Shown here: positions 33,202 through 42,710 of the stretch, piece after piece
Layout of the letters: every line of letters begins with the position of its first letter
Position numbering within the stretch: the first letter of the stretch is position 1
Position numbers and translations under genes: made by a program
The notes under the pieces: model-generated
What the model saw: only the letters and a program-made list of their open reading frames with translations
Database searches by the model: none
What the model was told of the DNA's origin: nothing
Source of the DNA: Desmonostoc geniculatum HA4340-LM1
GTDB lineage: Bacteria > Cyanobacteriota > Cyanobacteriia > Cyanobacteriales > Nostocaceae
Reading direction: 5' to 3'
DNA: 50,350 nucleotides
Assembly (NCBI GenBank): GCA_019359545.1
Contig: JAHHHB010000044.1
Coordinates: 1-50,350, forward strand

Positions 33202-33987
33202 ATGAGAACCGAACTAATTGTTATTTTATCCCAACGAGAATTAGACAAAATGCGTCAAGCTGGGCGCTTGGCGGCTAAACTTCTACAGCACCTAGAACCA
33301 ATGGTAAAGCCAGGGGTTAGTACTCTGGAAATCAATGATGAAGCCGAACGTTGGACACAAGCGCATGGAGCAAAAAGCGCACCCCTTGGTTATAAAGGTT
33401 ACCCCAAGTCAATTTGCACTAGTGTAAATGAGGTAATCTGTCACGGCATTCCGAATGCCAAGCAAATCCTCAAGGAAGGTGACATTATTAATATTGATGT
33501 GACGCCGATTGTTGAAGGTTACCACGGCGATACATCTAAGACATTCATTGTGGGTACTCCATCTCCAAAGACGAAAAAGCTGGTGGAGGTGACAGAGGAG
33601 TGTTTGCGCTTGGGTATTGCTGAAGTCAAACCAGGGGCACGCATTGGCGACATTGGTGCAGCCATTCAAGAATATGCTGAAGGACAAGGCTTTTCTGTGG
33701 TGCGAGATTTCGTGGGACACGGGATTAGTAACATTTTTCACACCGCGCCGGATATTCCCCACTATGGCACACGCGGTAAAGGTAAGCGCCTTAGACCAGG
33801 AATGGTTTTTACCATCGAGCCAATGATTAACGAAGGAACTTACGAAGTTGAGGTTCTGGGCGATAAGTGGACTGCTGTAACGCGCGATCGCAAACTTTCT
33901 GCCCAATTTGAGCATACCTTAGCTGTGACTGAAGATGGCGTTGAAATTCTCACCCTAGCTGAAGGCGAGAATTACTGGAGTGTATGA
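33202..33987 (+). CDS. map: Methionine aminopeptidase, type I
   Basis: A 261-residue enzyme that removes the initiator methionine. Metal ligands are visible as Asp99 (NIDVTP), Asp110 (HGDTSKTF), His in RDFVGHGI, Glu in FTIEPM and Glu in QFEHT. His81 (VICHGIP) is the usual substrate-side residue. Length matches the prokaryotic type without an N-terminal zinc finger. A TTG just before the ATG could extend it by one residue. It lies directly downstream of bvdR. Confidence 0.95.
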   Translation: MRTELIVILSQRELDKMRQAGRLAAKLLQHLEPMVKPGVSTLEINDEAERWTQAHGAKSAPLGYKGYPKSICTSVNEVICHGIPNAKQILKEGDIINIDVTPIVEGYHGDTSKTFIVGTPSPKTKKLVEVTEECLRLGIAEVKPGARIGDIGAAIQEYAEGQGFSVVRDFVGHGISNIFHTAPDIPHYGTRGKGKRLRPGMVFTIEPMINEGTYEVEVLGDKWTAVTRDRKLSAQFEHTLAVTEDGVEILTLAEGENYWSV

Positions 33988-34023
33988 CAGCATACAGGAG
34001 TGGGCATTGGGCGTTGGGCATTG

Positions 34024-34056
34024 GGACTGCTGTACATGGATAGTGGGGCGTTGAGC
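34024..34056 (-). repeat. Dispersed repeat, copy 2 (inverted copy of 12030)
   Basis: GTACATGGATAGTGGGGCGT matches the complement of the sequence at 12030-12062. It follows a GGGCATTGGGCGTTGGGC stretch after map. No gene is present in 33988-34179. Confidence 0.65.
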
Positions 34057-34179
34057 CAGTGCTGAGTGAGGAGTTAAGAGTTCTTCTCCCTCACGGCGTA
34101 AATACAGCAACCATTTAAAAACCCTAAAAACTCGATTCCATAATACTTTTCACTTGCTAGTCCCTTAGATGAAAAATTC

Positions 34180-34812
34180 ATGGTTCAAACTCTTGCTGCG
34201 GAAAACGTCACACTTGAGCAACTAATATTGCTCTATGGATTAGAGTTAGTTGATTCGGAAGAATTCTTTCGAGAGTGGCAAGATGATCTACCAGAACTGA
34301 CAAGTTTAGAAAAGCAGCTATTGGATCAAATCAAGGCAGGTTACATAAATTTACGAAACTATCCGCCTTTATTAGAAAATACAGTTAACACAATTGTATT
34401 ATCGCCACTACTATTCATTGGGAAGTTTTATTTACCTCCTTTTCATCTCAAATTAGAAAAATCTATTGAGATTCAAACACAAGACAACCAAACTATTATT
34501 AAAGGAAGAATCGACTTCTTACTTCTCAATCAAAAATTCTGGGTAACAGTCATTGAGTCAAAACAGGTTGCTTATTCTGTAGAAGCTGGACTTGACCAAA
34601 TTTTGGCATATATGCTGGCTGCTCCCCAGTCACAAGATGTAGTATTTGGCATGATTACTTCTGGTGGCAGTTTTATGTTCGTTAAACTGCTCAAAGGTCA
34701 TCCTCCTCGATACGCAACTTCAGATATTTTTGATGTCCGAAACCGTGGTAATGAGTTATATGATGTTCTCCGAATTTTGAAAGGTCTTAGCCAATTTACA
34801 GGAAATAGTTAA
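34180..34812 (+). CDS. PD-(D/E)XK nuclease-fold protein of unknown role
   Basis: A 210-residue protein. The core IIKGRIDFLLLNQKFWVTVIESKQ (read as GRIDFLLL then VTVIESK) carries the D...ExK arrangement of the PD-(D/E)XK superfamily. It resembles the N-terminal nuclease domain of type I restriction R subunits, but no helicase or specificity subunit is nearby. Such solitary proteins are common in filamentous cyanobacteria, with unknown function. It is convergent with the pentapeptide protein gene, 3 bp apart, so the two transcripts probably overlap. Confidence 0.78.
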   Translation: MVQTLAAENVTLEQLILLYGLELVDSEEFFREWQDDLPELTSLEKQLLDQIKAGYINLRNYPPLLENTVNTIVLSPLLFIGKFYLPPFHLKLEKSIEIQTQDNQTIIKGRIDFLLLNQKFWVTVIESKQVAYSVEAGLDQILAYMLAAPQSQDVVFGMITSGGSFMFVKLLKGHPPRYATSDIFDVRNRGNELYDVLRILKGLSQFTGNS

Positions 34813-34815
34813 TAA

Positions 34816-36168
34816 CTATCGTCCCAACTTATTTGGAATACCTTCACAACCACCAGGAATAGTATTTCTAGTTTTTTCGCCACCCCAAGCACAACAGTAG
34901 TAACGTGCAGACTCAGACATCCGTTGCACGTTAGTGAAATCAGCTTTTTCCACTACAGCGCCAGTTTGTTCGCCGGTTTGATAATCTGGTGGTTCGGTGC
35001 GACTGCGGGGTGATGCTTTATCCACCACACCGTAGAATAGGCGAACTCCGTTGAAGTCAGCAGCAGTGAGATTGGCATCATATAAAATAGTGCGGGAAAG
35101 GTTGGCTTTTACTAAGTCACAGCCGGCCAAATTAGCGCGGACAAGATTAGCTTCGCTGAGGTCAGTCCAACGTAAATCAGTACCAGAAAGGTCTGCTGCT
35201 GCCAGTATTACGCCTAAATCGATGACGCGCACACCTTCGAGGCGGTCTTCTGCATATCCACCAGTACCGTCGAGAATGGCTCTACCTAATAGACGATCGC
35301 GTTTTAGAGGTGACAGCAACTTAGAACGTGAAAGAAAGCGGAGAATTTTCGCTTTACCACTACCATCGACACTGCTTAAAATTGCCGCAGTGCGTCCTTC
35401 AGCGATCGCTCTTTCTTGAGGCCAATCTTCTAATAATCCTTCTTCATCTAATACTAAGTCGGAAACGCCTTGGAAATAAGAATCAATTGTTTGCTGCTGG
35501 GTGATAATATTTTGCTGAACTGTTAGCATATTTTGCTGAATTGTCAAGTCTTTGGAAATCACGTATTGCCGCCAAGCTACGTAAACGGCAATGATGGCGA
35601 TGAGAATTTGTCCCAAAGCGCCAAACCATTCGGCTAGGCTACCAGAAGTTTCCCAGTTAATTTGGCGTCCTAAAAGCAGCAAGCGATCGCCTACGCCTGT
35701 AAACCGGATCAAGCCGATGATGGCGATGATTAATCCGAAAAAGCCAACAAACAGCGTCCGTTCTAGGGGTGAAAACCACTCGTCAAAAACTTCTAGGAAC
35801 CAAGGCAATAATATTGCTAGGGATAACAGCAAAGTGACCAGAGTTCCCATCAGACCGACGATCCAGTTATTTAGGATAATTCCAGTAAGAGTGGTGGCAA
35901 TGGCAACAAAGATCAGCAGCAATGCCCTGGGCTTGACTGTGAATTGGTTGCTAATGGTTTGTCTAAAGCCAGAACGAGCTTGTTTGAGAGCAGTTGTATT
36001 TTGGGAAGATTGCAAAGACGAAATAGCTGCTAGGGCTTGTTGTGTCGCTAGTGCTTCTGAGGTGAGATGATTCTCAGTTGCACCACCGTCAAAGTCATCC
36101 GGCTGTAAGTCGTGTTCTGGGATAGGTTCTGGGGTTGGTAGATTTGAGGAATTGGATTCAATCGTCAT
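34816..36168 (-). CDS. Membrane protein with pentapeptide repeats
   Basis: A 450-residue protein. A soluble N-terminus (~1-75) is followed by hydrophobic segments at ~82-125 (two), ~137-158 and ~185-205, and a short heptad region (~208-232, QQNMLTVQQNIITQQQ). Pentapeptide repeats of the A(D/N)LXX kind follow at ~325-395 (DLSGTDLRWTDLSEANLVRA and onward). Pentapeptide stretches form right-handed beta-helices; partners are unknown. The C-terminal ~40 residues have CCAW and CEGIPN. The function is unassigned. It is convergent with the PD-(D/E)XK gene. Confidence 0.85.
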   Translation of the reverse strand: MTIESNSSNLPTPEPIPEHDLQPDDFDGGATENHLTSEALATQQALAAISSLQSSQNTTALKQARSGFRQTISNQFTVKPRALLLIFVAIATTLTGIILNNWIVGLMGTLVTLLLSLAILLPWFLEVFDEWFSPLERTLFVGFFGLIIAIIGLIRFTGVGDRLLLLGRQINWETSGSLAEWFGALGQILIAIIAVYVAWRQYVISKDLTIQQNMLTVQQNIITQQQTIDSYFQGVSDLVLDEEGLLEDWPQERAIAEGRTAAILSSVDGSGKAKILRFLSRSKLLSPLKRDRLLGRAILDGTGGYAEDRLEGVRVIDLGVILAAADLSGTDLRWTDLSEANLVRANLAGCDLVKANLSRTILYDANLTAADFNGVRLFYGVVDKASPRSRTEPPDYQTGEQTGAVVEKADFTNVQRMSESARYYCCAWGGEKTRNTIPGGCEGIPNKLGR

Positions 36169-36481
36169 GTTTTCTATTTTGCCCCAGCAGACTCAGTTCA
36201 ACATCTGTTTTATCAGAAATTGTCCGGAGTTCTAGTCGGTGGTGTCAAGTTTATATTTGGTCGCAGAGTTAATGGCGATCGCTCCACTCCTCATGTTATC
36301 AGTAACCGACAATTTTTTTGTTACAAATATTGATCCAGGTCAAATACCAACGACGAAAAGCAAACTGATACTGACAGAACAACTAAAAAACTATTAAAAT
36401 CGGGGATTTAAATAATCATAAAACGCTTAAAATAATTACGGGAAGACTCTTTTCACTGGTTATAGGGATTGTTAAAGAAGA

Positions 36482-36508
36482 ATACAGAATTCAGAATACA
36501 GAATTCAG
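36482..36508. repeat. AGAATTC-type repeat at methyltransferase 5' end
   Basis: ACAGAATTCAGAATACAGAA and a third TTCAG unit lie immediately before the first conserved codons of the methyltransferase. It is the same family as 9785-9837. Confidence 0.75.
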
Positions 36509-36544
36509 CAAGCTTTTAATAACTCCGCCGCAGATTATGATAAC

Positions 36545-37177
36545 TTGCGTCGTATTTTAATACCCTGTTTTGATGATTTTTATAAAACAGCAGTTGAAAT
36601 TATTCCAAGTAATCGCTTGGCATCACTGAAAATTTTAGATTTAGGTGCTGGTACTGGACTCTACTCAGGTATGGTTCAATCAATCTTTCCTAATGCCGAA
36701 TTTACCTTACTGGATTTAGCTTTTGAGATGCTGGAGAAAGCTCAGTTTCGATTTAGTAAGATGGGAAAATTTCCCCGAATTTTAATTGGTAACTATGTAG
36801 AAGTTGATTTGGGCGATTCCTATGATCTTGTTATATCAGCTTTATCCATTCACCATTTGCCAGATTCTGATAAGCAAAGTCTCTATCAAAAAATTTACAA
36901 TATTCTCAATCCCGGAGGGATGTTTGTTAACGCCGATCAGGTGTTGGGCAAAACTACTGATTTAGAAAAACTCTATCGTCAACACTGGCTGAATTCTGTA
37001 CTTGCTTTGGGTATTTCACACGAGGATCTTAAGGCTGCACAAAAACGCATGGAATACGATTGTATGACACCCTTAGATGTTCAACTTAGTTGGTTAGAAG
37101 CCGCAGGGTTTCAAAATGTGGACTGCTGGTACAAAAATTTTAGCTTTACAGTATTTGGTGGATATCGACCAATTTAG
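36545..37177 (+). CDS. Class I SAM-dependent methyltransferase with damaged 5' end
   Basis: A 210-residue product from TTG 36545. Motif I is ILDLGAGTGLYSG (~29-41), followed by TLLDLAFEMLEKA and SALSIHHLPD, typical of class I methyltransferases; substrate is unknown. The coding frame plainly continues upstream (AFNNSAADYDNLRR), as the family usually starts there, but it runs back into AGAATTC repeat DNA (36482-36508) and reaches a stop at 36473-36475 without any ATG or GTG. The original start seems to have been replaced. The gene may be silent or start at TTG. The spacer 36169-36475 is otherwise empty. Confidence 0.75.
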   Translation: MRRILIPCFDDFYKTAVEIIPSNRLASLKILDLGAGTGLYSGMVQSIFPNAEFTLLDLAFEMLEKAQFRFSKMGKFPRILIGNYVEVDLGDSYDLVISALSIHHLPDSDKQSLYQKIYNILNPGGMFVNADQVLGKTTDLEKLYRQHWLNSVLALGISHEDLKAAQKRMEYDCMTPLDVQLSWLEAAGFQNVDCWYKNFSFTVFGGYRPI

Positions 37178-37263
37178 CTTTAAAAAGCTTGTTTAGAATA
37201 GATATCAAGCCCAGATAATTAGTTATAATTTTCAAATATTAGACTTAATCCAAATGTCTTCAA

Positions 37264-39477
37264 TTATAGCTTTGACAAAATTTCTGGCAACAACTGACTT
37301 GGAACTTTCGATAAAGCCAAATTTTGTCCCTGTATCCCTAATTCATTATGAAAAGCACGAATAGTTTTCACTAAATAACTAAAGGTTGTTTGATAAGCTT
37401 CTGGTTGTTTACCTAATCCATTTAGAGCTTGTAAATGATGATCTAACGCTACTTCTAAATGTTGGGAACGTGTTGCTTTATCCCCATTAAAAGATTTATC
37501 TATTACTAGCTGATAATGTGCCAGTCCCAAGTTATTATGAGAGGCAAGCAAATCAAAACTTAAAGGATTACCGCTCAGGGAATGAGCCAGAGCTATAGCT
37601 TCTTCATAGGCATTAATGCATAATTGTAGGTATTTCTGTCGTGCTTCTTTAGTTATTTGAGATAAATTTGCTAAATGCCAATAGGCAGTACCCAAATTAT
37701 TTTGTGTGGCGGCACAAGCGCTAGGAACATTAGCTGGGGTACGATATTTTAGAGCTTCGTTATAAACATCAATAGCTAGTTGTAAATTTTCGGCGGGTTG
37801 TTCGTATTGTGCCAGATTCCAATGGGCAGTACCGATGTTGTTTTGAATCATACCATACTTGAGCGGTTCCTCTTGGGGGTTGTAGTGTACAAGTGCTTGG
37901 TTGTAAGCTGCGATCGCCTTCTTTAAATGCACAATTGGTTGATTATATTGCCCCAAATGCCAGTAAGCAGTACCCAAGTTATTTTGGCAAGCAGCATACT
38001 TTAATGAATCCATATCCGCTGTACGGTAATTCAGCGCTTCACTGTAAGCTAAAACCGCTTGTTGCCAATTCTCAGACGGGTGAGAAAAACGAGCTAAATC
38101 ACCATAAGCTGTCCCTAAATTATTTTGCACGCGGGCGTAAGTTTCTGGATGTGTCTGGGGTGAGATTGTATTTAACGCCAACTGATAAAATTCTATTGCT
38201 TGTTCTATATAAGTTTGTCCCTCTTCAGAATTAGGTGGTGTGCGGGATAACATCCAATAAAGCGTACCCAAATCATTCAAAATATCTGGGATTTGCGGCG
38301 AAGTTTCGTCATAGCTAATTGCCTCTTGATAAGCAATAATTGCCACCATCAAATTTTCTAAAGTTGACTCTCCTTGCTCAATGCGAAGGCGGTATAAGTT
38401 GCCTAAGCGATGATAAGCTTCTGCGAGTACTTCCCCAGAAAGTTCCTGTAAATGTAATTCTTCAATCTCCAATAAAATCTGCTGCGGTTGCCAGTAATCT
38501 TCTGTATCTTGAATAATCTTGGTGTTGATTGATGCTAATACTAATTCCGTTAATTCACTGCTAATATGAAATAAAGAAGATAGTAATTGCCGATCGTTTC
38601 CACTGCCAGATCTAATAGTAGATTCCTGCTTTTGTGGCAAAGTCTTCGATAAATCTATGATTGGTGCCACAATTTCCTGGGTTTTATCTACGCTATTTGC
38701 TTGTGTCTGTACAGGAAAATCAGAATTATTCTCAAATTTTAATTCGCTAACTGTTGTTTTCAGTTCTGCTTGGCTAACAGATTCATCTAAAATAGAATGC
38801 TCAAGATTCCCTACATCCAAACTTCTGGAATTAGAAAAACGTTCTGGATAGCCCGAATTTTGATTTGCTGGTGTGGGTTCTCCAGCAAACACAAATACCC
38901 CAGTACGGCAACGCCAAAACTGTGGTGCTGATTGTTGGATAGCAGACAGCCAAGGACGCGGTATCCACAACAGCAAGTTAGATTCTAAAAATCGACTGGA
39001 TTCTTGTGTAGAAAAATATTGCTCGCTTAACCGAAGATAATGTAAAAATAAACGCTGCGTTGCTACTGGTTGCTTGGTTAGCTGCTCCACACCTACAATC
39101 TGAAATGCAGGTACTGGAGAAGGCCTTCCTGGAGTATCTTTTGATGCTCCAACAATTGGCGGTGGATAATTAGCCAACCATTGATTAATCTGAACTATAG
39201 GATTGGGATCGTTTAAATTTAAACGTAACGTGACTAATCGCGGATAAGCTGGGGTGCTATTTTCTTGGGTATTTGACGGTTGATATAGCACTTGTCCCAC
39301 AGGATAAGCCAATGTAGAATGCAAACGGGCTGCTACTTGGTTTCTCAAGTGTAAATCATCACATACTGCCAAAAATAGTTGTCGCCGTAAACCAAGACTT
39401 AAGGCAAGTTTTAAGCGTTGGTATACTTGCCGATTCCAAGTAGAATTGTCGTTGTGTGGAGTATCATTCACGCTCAT
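37264..39477 (-). CDS. Large TPR-repeat protein
   Basis: A 737-residue protein. The N-terminal ~210 residues (LKLALSLGLRRQLFLAVCDD, RLVTLRLNLNDPNPIVQINQ) look like an unusual globular domain, perhaps a degenerate nucleotide-binding type. A low-complexity linker lies at ~215-300. At least seven tetratricopeptide repeats follow (~330-680), with recurring NNLGTAYW(H/D)LA and IEFYQLALN patterns. It should be a protein-interaction scaffold. Homologues appear restricted to cyanobacteria as far as I recall. It is monocistronic. Confidence 0.85.
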   Translation of the reverse strand: MSVNDTPHNDNSTWNRQVYQRLKLALSLGLRRQLFLAVCDDLHLRNQVAARLHSTLAYPVGQVLYQPSNTQENSTPAYPRLVTLRLNLNDPNPIVQINQWLANYPPPIVGASKDTPGRPSPVPAFQIVGVEQLTKQPVATQRLFLHYLRLSEQYFSTQESSRFLESNLLLWIPRPWLSAIQQSAPQFWRCRTGVFVFAGEPTPANQNSGYPERFSNSRSLDVGNLEHSILDESVSQAELKTTVSELKFENNSDFPVQTQANSVDKTQEIVAPIIDLSKTLPQKQESTIRSGSGNDRQLLSSLFHISSELTELVLASINTKIIQDTEDYWQPQQILLEIEELHLQELSGEVLAEAYHRLGNLYRLRIEQGESTLENLMVAIIAYQEAISYDETSPQIPDILNDLGTLYWMLSRTPPNSEEGQTYIEQAIEFYQLALNTISPQTHPETYARVQNNLGTAYGDLARFSHPSENWQQAVLAYSEALNYRTADMDSLKYAACQNNLGTAYWHLGQYNQPIVHLKKAIAAYNQALVHYNPQEEPLKYGMIQNNIGTAHWNLAQYEQPAENLQLAIDVYNEALKYRTPANVPSACAATQNNLGTAYWHLANLSQITKEARQKYLQLCINAYEEAIALAHSLSGNPLSFDLLASHNNLGLAHYQLVIDKSFNGDKATRSQHLEVALDHHLQALNGLGKQPEAYQTTFSYLVKTIRAFHNELGIQGQNLALSKVPSQLLPEILSKL

Positions 39478-39611
39478 GGCGGCTAAAGAGCCAAAACACA
39501 GTACATATCACCTTTATAGGCGCATTGAAGTCAGCCAAACAAGACTATTTATCCCAGTTTGCTAGAAGAATAAAATATGTAATTATACTTAATCACTAAC
39601 TCAATTTTAAC

Positions 39612-39651
39612 AAAAAATAAAAAAGCAGGTTCCTCCTGAAATCGGAACCTG
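39612..39651 (-). terminator. Rho-independent terminator of psb34
   Basis: On the minus strand the stem CAGGTTCC / GGAACCTG is followed by CTTTTTTATTTTTTG. It lies 50 bp beyond the psb34 stop codon. Confidence 0.85.
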
Positions 39652-39700
39652 AAAAACTACAAAAATGAAATTTTATTAAAATGTTTTACGCTCAACCGTT

Positions 39701-39871
39701 TTAGGAAACAAAGAAGGCAACTACAATTAAGCCACCAACCAAAGCTGTAGCGGCGATTCCTAGTATGATATAGGTTCGCTTTTGCCCTTCCGTAGGAGGT
39801 TCTGCTTGATAAACCTTTGGTTCCTTGGCAAAATTGTTCAGGCGACCGCCTTCTTCGGTTGTATAAGGCAT
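39701..39871 (-). CDS. psb34: Psb34 (ssl1498 family), photosystem II assembly protein
   Basis: This 56-residue gene is short and easily overlooked. The soluble N-terminus (MPYTTEEGGRLNNFAKEPKV) is highly characteristic, with the EGGRLNNFAxEP motif. One membrane helix follows at ~34-54 (YIILGIAATALVGGLIVVAF). The family is Hlip-related and Psb34 binds the CP47 side of photosystem II during assembly. The ribosome binding site AAAGGAATTAATTC precedes the ATG. A strong terminator follows, so it is its own transcript. Confidence 0.93.
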   Translation of the reverse strand: MPYTTEEGGRLNNFAKEPKVYQAEPPTEGQKRTYIILGIAATALVGGLIVVAFFVS

Positions 39872-39961
39872 GAATTAATTCCTTTATGTTTATTCTTCAT
39901 TTAATGTTACATAAAATGGTAGATCGGCTCTGAAAGTGGTAGACAAATCGTTACATTAATG

Positions 39962-40113
39962 GGCATGGGCAGGAGGGGCAGAGGGGCAGAGGGGCAGAGG
40001 GGCAGAGGGGCAGAGGGGAAAAATTTACTGCAACTTCTCCCCTGCTCCCCTGCTCCCCTGCTCCCCTGCTCCCCTGCTCCCCTGCTCCCCTGCTCCCCTG
40101 CTCCCCTGCTCCC
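39962..40113. repeat. GGGGCAGA and CCCCTGCT tandem block
   Basis: Six GGGGCAGA units are followed, after ~30 bp, by ten CCCCTGCT units. It belongs to the GGGGAGCAGG/CCCCTGCTCC family and directly abuts the 3' end of the ThiO-ThiG gene. The number of tandem units is higher than elsewhere, so it may vary between strains. Confidence 0.85.
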
Positions 40114-42213
40114 CTAACCACTAATCGTCCCAGTCAGAGGTGAACTAGCACTGGCGTAGTCTTTGATGGGCATTCTACCTGCCAGGTATGCTAGACGACC
40201 GGCAACTGTTGCTAAATTCATGGCACGAGCCATTGCTGGGGGGTTTTGAGAAAGAGCGATCGCACTATTAATCAACAAAGCGTCTGCTCCCAATTCCATC
40301 GCCTGGGCGGCTTCTGAGGGGGAACCAATCCCAGCATCTACCACCACTGGTATACCCGCATTTTCGATGATAATTTGGATATTGGCGGTTGTTTTCAGCC
40401 CTTGTCCAGAACCAATGGGCGATGCTAAGGGCATCACCGTGGCACAGCCTACATCTTCCAATCGCTTGGCTAACATGGGGTCAGCGTTGATATAGGGCAA
40501 TACTGCAAAACCTTCTTTAACTAGTTGTTCTGCTGCTTGGAGTGTGCCAATGGGGTCTGGTAGTAAATACTTAGCATCAGGTATTACTTCTAACTTGATA
40601 AAATTATTATCTTCCTGTCCCAATAATTTCGCCATTTCTCGTCCCAAACGTGCCACCCGAATGGCTTCTTCCGCAGTTTGACAACCAGCGGTATTAGGCA
40701 ACATCCAGATTTTTGTCCAATCCAAGGCTTCAGCTAAACCTTCGTGTCCAGGTGCTTTGGTTTGTACTCGTCGCACCGCTACAGTCACAATTTCGCAATC
40801 ACTGGCGGCGATGCTTTGCTGCATTTCTTCAATGCTGCGATACTTACCAGTTCCAGTCATCAACCGGGATTGGAAAGTTTTTCCCGCAATAATCAGTGGG
40901 GAACTGGTAGAGACGCGATTCATCGCGTCTAGATTCATCGCGTCTAGATTCATCGCCTCTGCGGTACGATGTCCGTTGGAGAAATTGGCGGAGTGAGTCA
41001 GCATTGGAGTGCGGGTAGATGGCTTGGACTGGAAGCGCGAGTAATGGAAATCAGCAAGTAAGGGGTCAGATTTTTGTTCTAAGATGAAATCGGCTATCAA
41101 TGCTGCTGTGACGGGCGCAAGCAGAATCCCGTTGCGGTAATGACCAGTAGCAAGGGTTAAATTTTGACAATGGCTGGTGCCCAGAATGGGTAATTCATCG
41201 GGGGTAGCTGGGCGAAATCCCCACCAAAATTCTTGGATGGGATAATGCTTTAATTGCGGATACAACCGAATGGCAGCTTGTAGTAATGTTTGAATCCCGT
41301 CTGGGGTGTTGTGGGGTGTAAAACCAACATCTTCGCTTGTTGCCCCAATAATCAAGGAGCGATCGCGTCTCGGTACAATGTAAGTATTTTGCCCAAACAA
41401 AATCCGCTTCAAAGGCAATTCTGTTACAAATTCCGGTACTCTCACACTTAACATTTGCCCTTTTCGGGGACGCACGGGTAGCGGTAACAACTCATTTGAC
41501 CAAGCACCGGAGGCTAAAACATAGTGGGCGGCGCGAATTACCCCAGCATTGGTTTGCACGCCAACAACTTGTCCCTGTTGCTGTAAAAATCCTTCTACTG
41601 TAACGCCGTCTTTGAGTTCAACACCAATAGACTCGGCTGCTGTCCACAGTACTTGAGCTAGAGCCTTATTATCAACTTGTGCATCTTCAGGATACCACCA
41701 GCCACCGACTACTTCTGCTCCCAATCCTGGCTGATATTGATTGATTGCTTCTTTGTCTAACCAGTAAGCAGGGGAAGGAGGGGCAGAGGGGCAGAGGGGC
41801 AGAGGGGCAGAGGGGCAGAGGGGCAGAGGGGCAGAGGAGAGGTTACTGTCGTTCCCCCCTGCTCCCCCGCTCCCCTGCTCCCCCGCTCCCCTGCCCCCTT
41901 CCCCCTGCCCCCCTGCCTCTTCAAAAACCGGTGTGAGGATACCACAAGGCCAATAGCCGGTATTTAAGCCGGTCAATTCTTCTAGTTTACGCGTCCAGTC
42001 AGCATATAAAGCACGCGATCGCCAACACAACGAACGCATTGCGCCATCCGAGATTTTTTCGGCATCTGGTGCCAACATCCCGGCGGCGGCGTGGGTAGCA
42101 GCAGCTTGGAAATCACGACAAAGCACGGTGACATTTGTCCCGCGCAGTTTTAGTTCAATGGCGATCGCTAAACCAATAACGCCGCCACCAATAATTACAA
42201 TTTCACTAGTCAT
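40114..42213 (-). CDS. thiO/thiG: ThiO-ThiG fusion: glycine oxidase and thiazole synthase
   Basis: A 699-residue fusion supplying and using dehydroglycine for the thiamine thiazole ring. The N-terminal ThiO (~1-395) has the FAD motif [16 protein letters not shown] and [11 protein letters not shown]. The C-terminal ThiG (~437-699) has [16 protein letters not shown], Schiff-base Lys540 in KLEVIPD, and [13 protein letters not shown]. Two extra segments are repeat-derived: ~100-149 in ThiO ([10 protein letters not shown] ... PLPLCPSAP) and ~418-433 in the linker (MNLDA repeats). I saw no TPP riboswitch upstream. The fusion is usual in cyanobacteria. Confidence 0.95.
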   Translation of the reverse strand: MTSEIVIIGGGVIGLAIAIELKLRGTNVTVLCRDFQAAATHAAAGMLAPDAEKISDGAMRSLCWRSRALYADWTRKLEELTGLNTGYWPCGILTPVFEEAGGQGEGGRGAGEQGSGGAGGNDSNLSSAPLPLCPSAPLPLCPSAPPSPAYWLDKEAINQYQPGLGAEVVGGWWYPEDAQVDNKALAQVLWTAAESIGVELKDGVTVEGFLQQQGQVVGVQTNAGVIRAAHYVLASGAWSNELLPLPVRPRKGQMLSVRVPEFVTELPLKRILFGQNTYIVPRRDRSLIIGATSEDVGFTPHNTPDGIQTLLQAAIRLYPQLKHYPIQEFWWGFRPATPDELPILGTSHCQNLTLATGHYRNGILLAPVTAALIADFILEQKSDPLLADFHYSRFQSKPSTRTPMLTHSANFSNGHRTAEAMNLDAMNLDAMNRVSTSSPLIIAGKTFQSRLMTGTGKYRSIEEMQQSIAASDCEIVTVAVRRVQTKAPGHEGLAEALDWTKIWMLPNTAGCQTAEEAIRVARLGREMAKLLGQEDNNFIKLEVIPDAKYLLPDPIGTLQAAEQLVKEGFAVLPYINADPMLAKRLEDVGCATVMPLASPIGSGQGLKTTANIQIIIENAGIPVVVDAGIGSPSEAAQAMELGADALLINSAIALSQNPPAMARAMNLATVAGRLAYLAGRMPIKDYASASSPLTGTISG
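40911..40960. repeat. ATTCATCGCGTCTAG tandem in ThiO-ThiG linker
   Basis: AGACGCGATTCATCGCGTCT is followed by two further 15 bp AGATTCATCGCGTCT units. The 15 bp unit encodes the five residues MNLDA, so copy-number change cannot shift the frame. It lies at the domain boundary. Confidence 0.85.
41767..41916. repeat. GGGGCAGAGG palindromic repeat inserted in frame in ThiO
   Basis: Seven GGGGCAGA units and, inverted, CCCCTGCTCCCCCGCTCCCC units flank a ~20 bp centre. It encodes ThiO residues ~100-149 between ILTPVFEE and [12 protein letters not shown]. The ORF remains open on both strands. Confidence 0.85.
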
Positions 42214-42304
42214 TAGTCATTTAGTCATTGCTCATTAGCCATTGATCGTTAGTGCATGACTAATAAATCATAACTAATAAAGGAATAACTAAAGACTAAC
42301 AACT

Positions 42305-42694
42305 TTACCACAAAGCTCGAATTGGTTCGTTGCTGGAATTGCTTGATGGCGTGTCTGTTCCAGAAGTGTCTGTATTAGAGTCTATTGTAGTGTCAGGAGA
42401 TGAGTCGGAATCGGAAGGATTCTGAGCAACGTTGCTTCTGTTATCAGATCTTGGCGCTACAATAGAACGCTGATTTGGATTTGTTTGGGTTGTTTCAGTT
42501 TCTTCAGTTGCAGTTTCATTGTTCTGGCTGCCAGCACTGCTATTAACATTAATGTTAGCTGGCAGAACTTTCGCTGCTTTGCCGCCAGGATTGTTAGCAG
42601 TTTGTACGCCCATAGGAAAGTTGATGCCTAGTAATGTACCAAGCAAAATGGCTAGACCTCCAGCCATTAATATTAAGGGTGTCCATCTACCCAT
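42305..42694 (-). CDS. Small protein with N-terminal membrane anchor and Ser/Asn/Thr-rich tail
   Basis: A 129-residue protein: one N-terminal membrane segment (~5-27, LILMAGGLAILLGTLLGINF) and a disordered-looking Ser/Asn/Thr/Asp-rich tail. There is no known domain. It follows the ferredoxin gene by 16 bp on the same strand and precedes ThiO-ThiG by 91 bp, so the three may be one transcript. Its role is unknown; a periplasmic or cell-wall linker is conceivable. Confidence 0.65.
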   Translation of the reverse strand: MGRWTPLILMAGGLAILLGTLLGINFPMGVQTANNPGGKAAKVLPANINVNSSAGSQNNETATEETETTQTNPNQRSIVAPRSDNRSNVAQNPSDSDSSPDTTIDSNTDTSGTDTPSSNSSNEPIRALW

Positions 42695-42710
42695 CTTGTT
42701 TTACTCCTTT

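Noticed and set aside
33409..33915. 168-residue minus-strand frame
   Set aside because: It is antisense to methionine aminopeptidase and has no recognisable domain.
41745..41945. Frames on both strands across the ThiO repeat
   Set aside because: They arise because the repeat has no stops in several frames; the long ThiO-ThiG frame explains the region.
42214..42304. TPP riboswitch upstream of ThiO-ThiG
   Set aside because: No THI-box (CTGAGA) motif or suitable stem is visible; the stretch is AT-rich CATTAGTC repeats.
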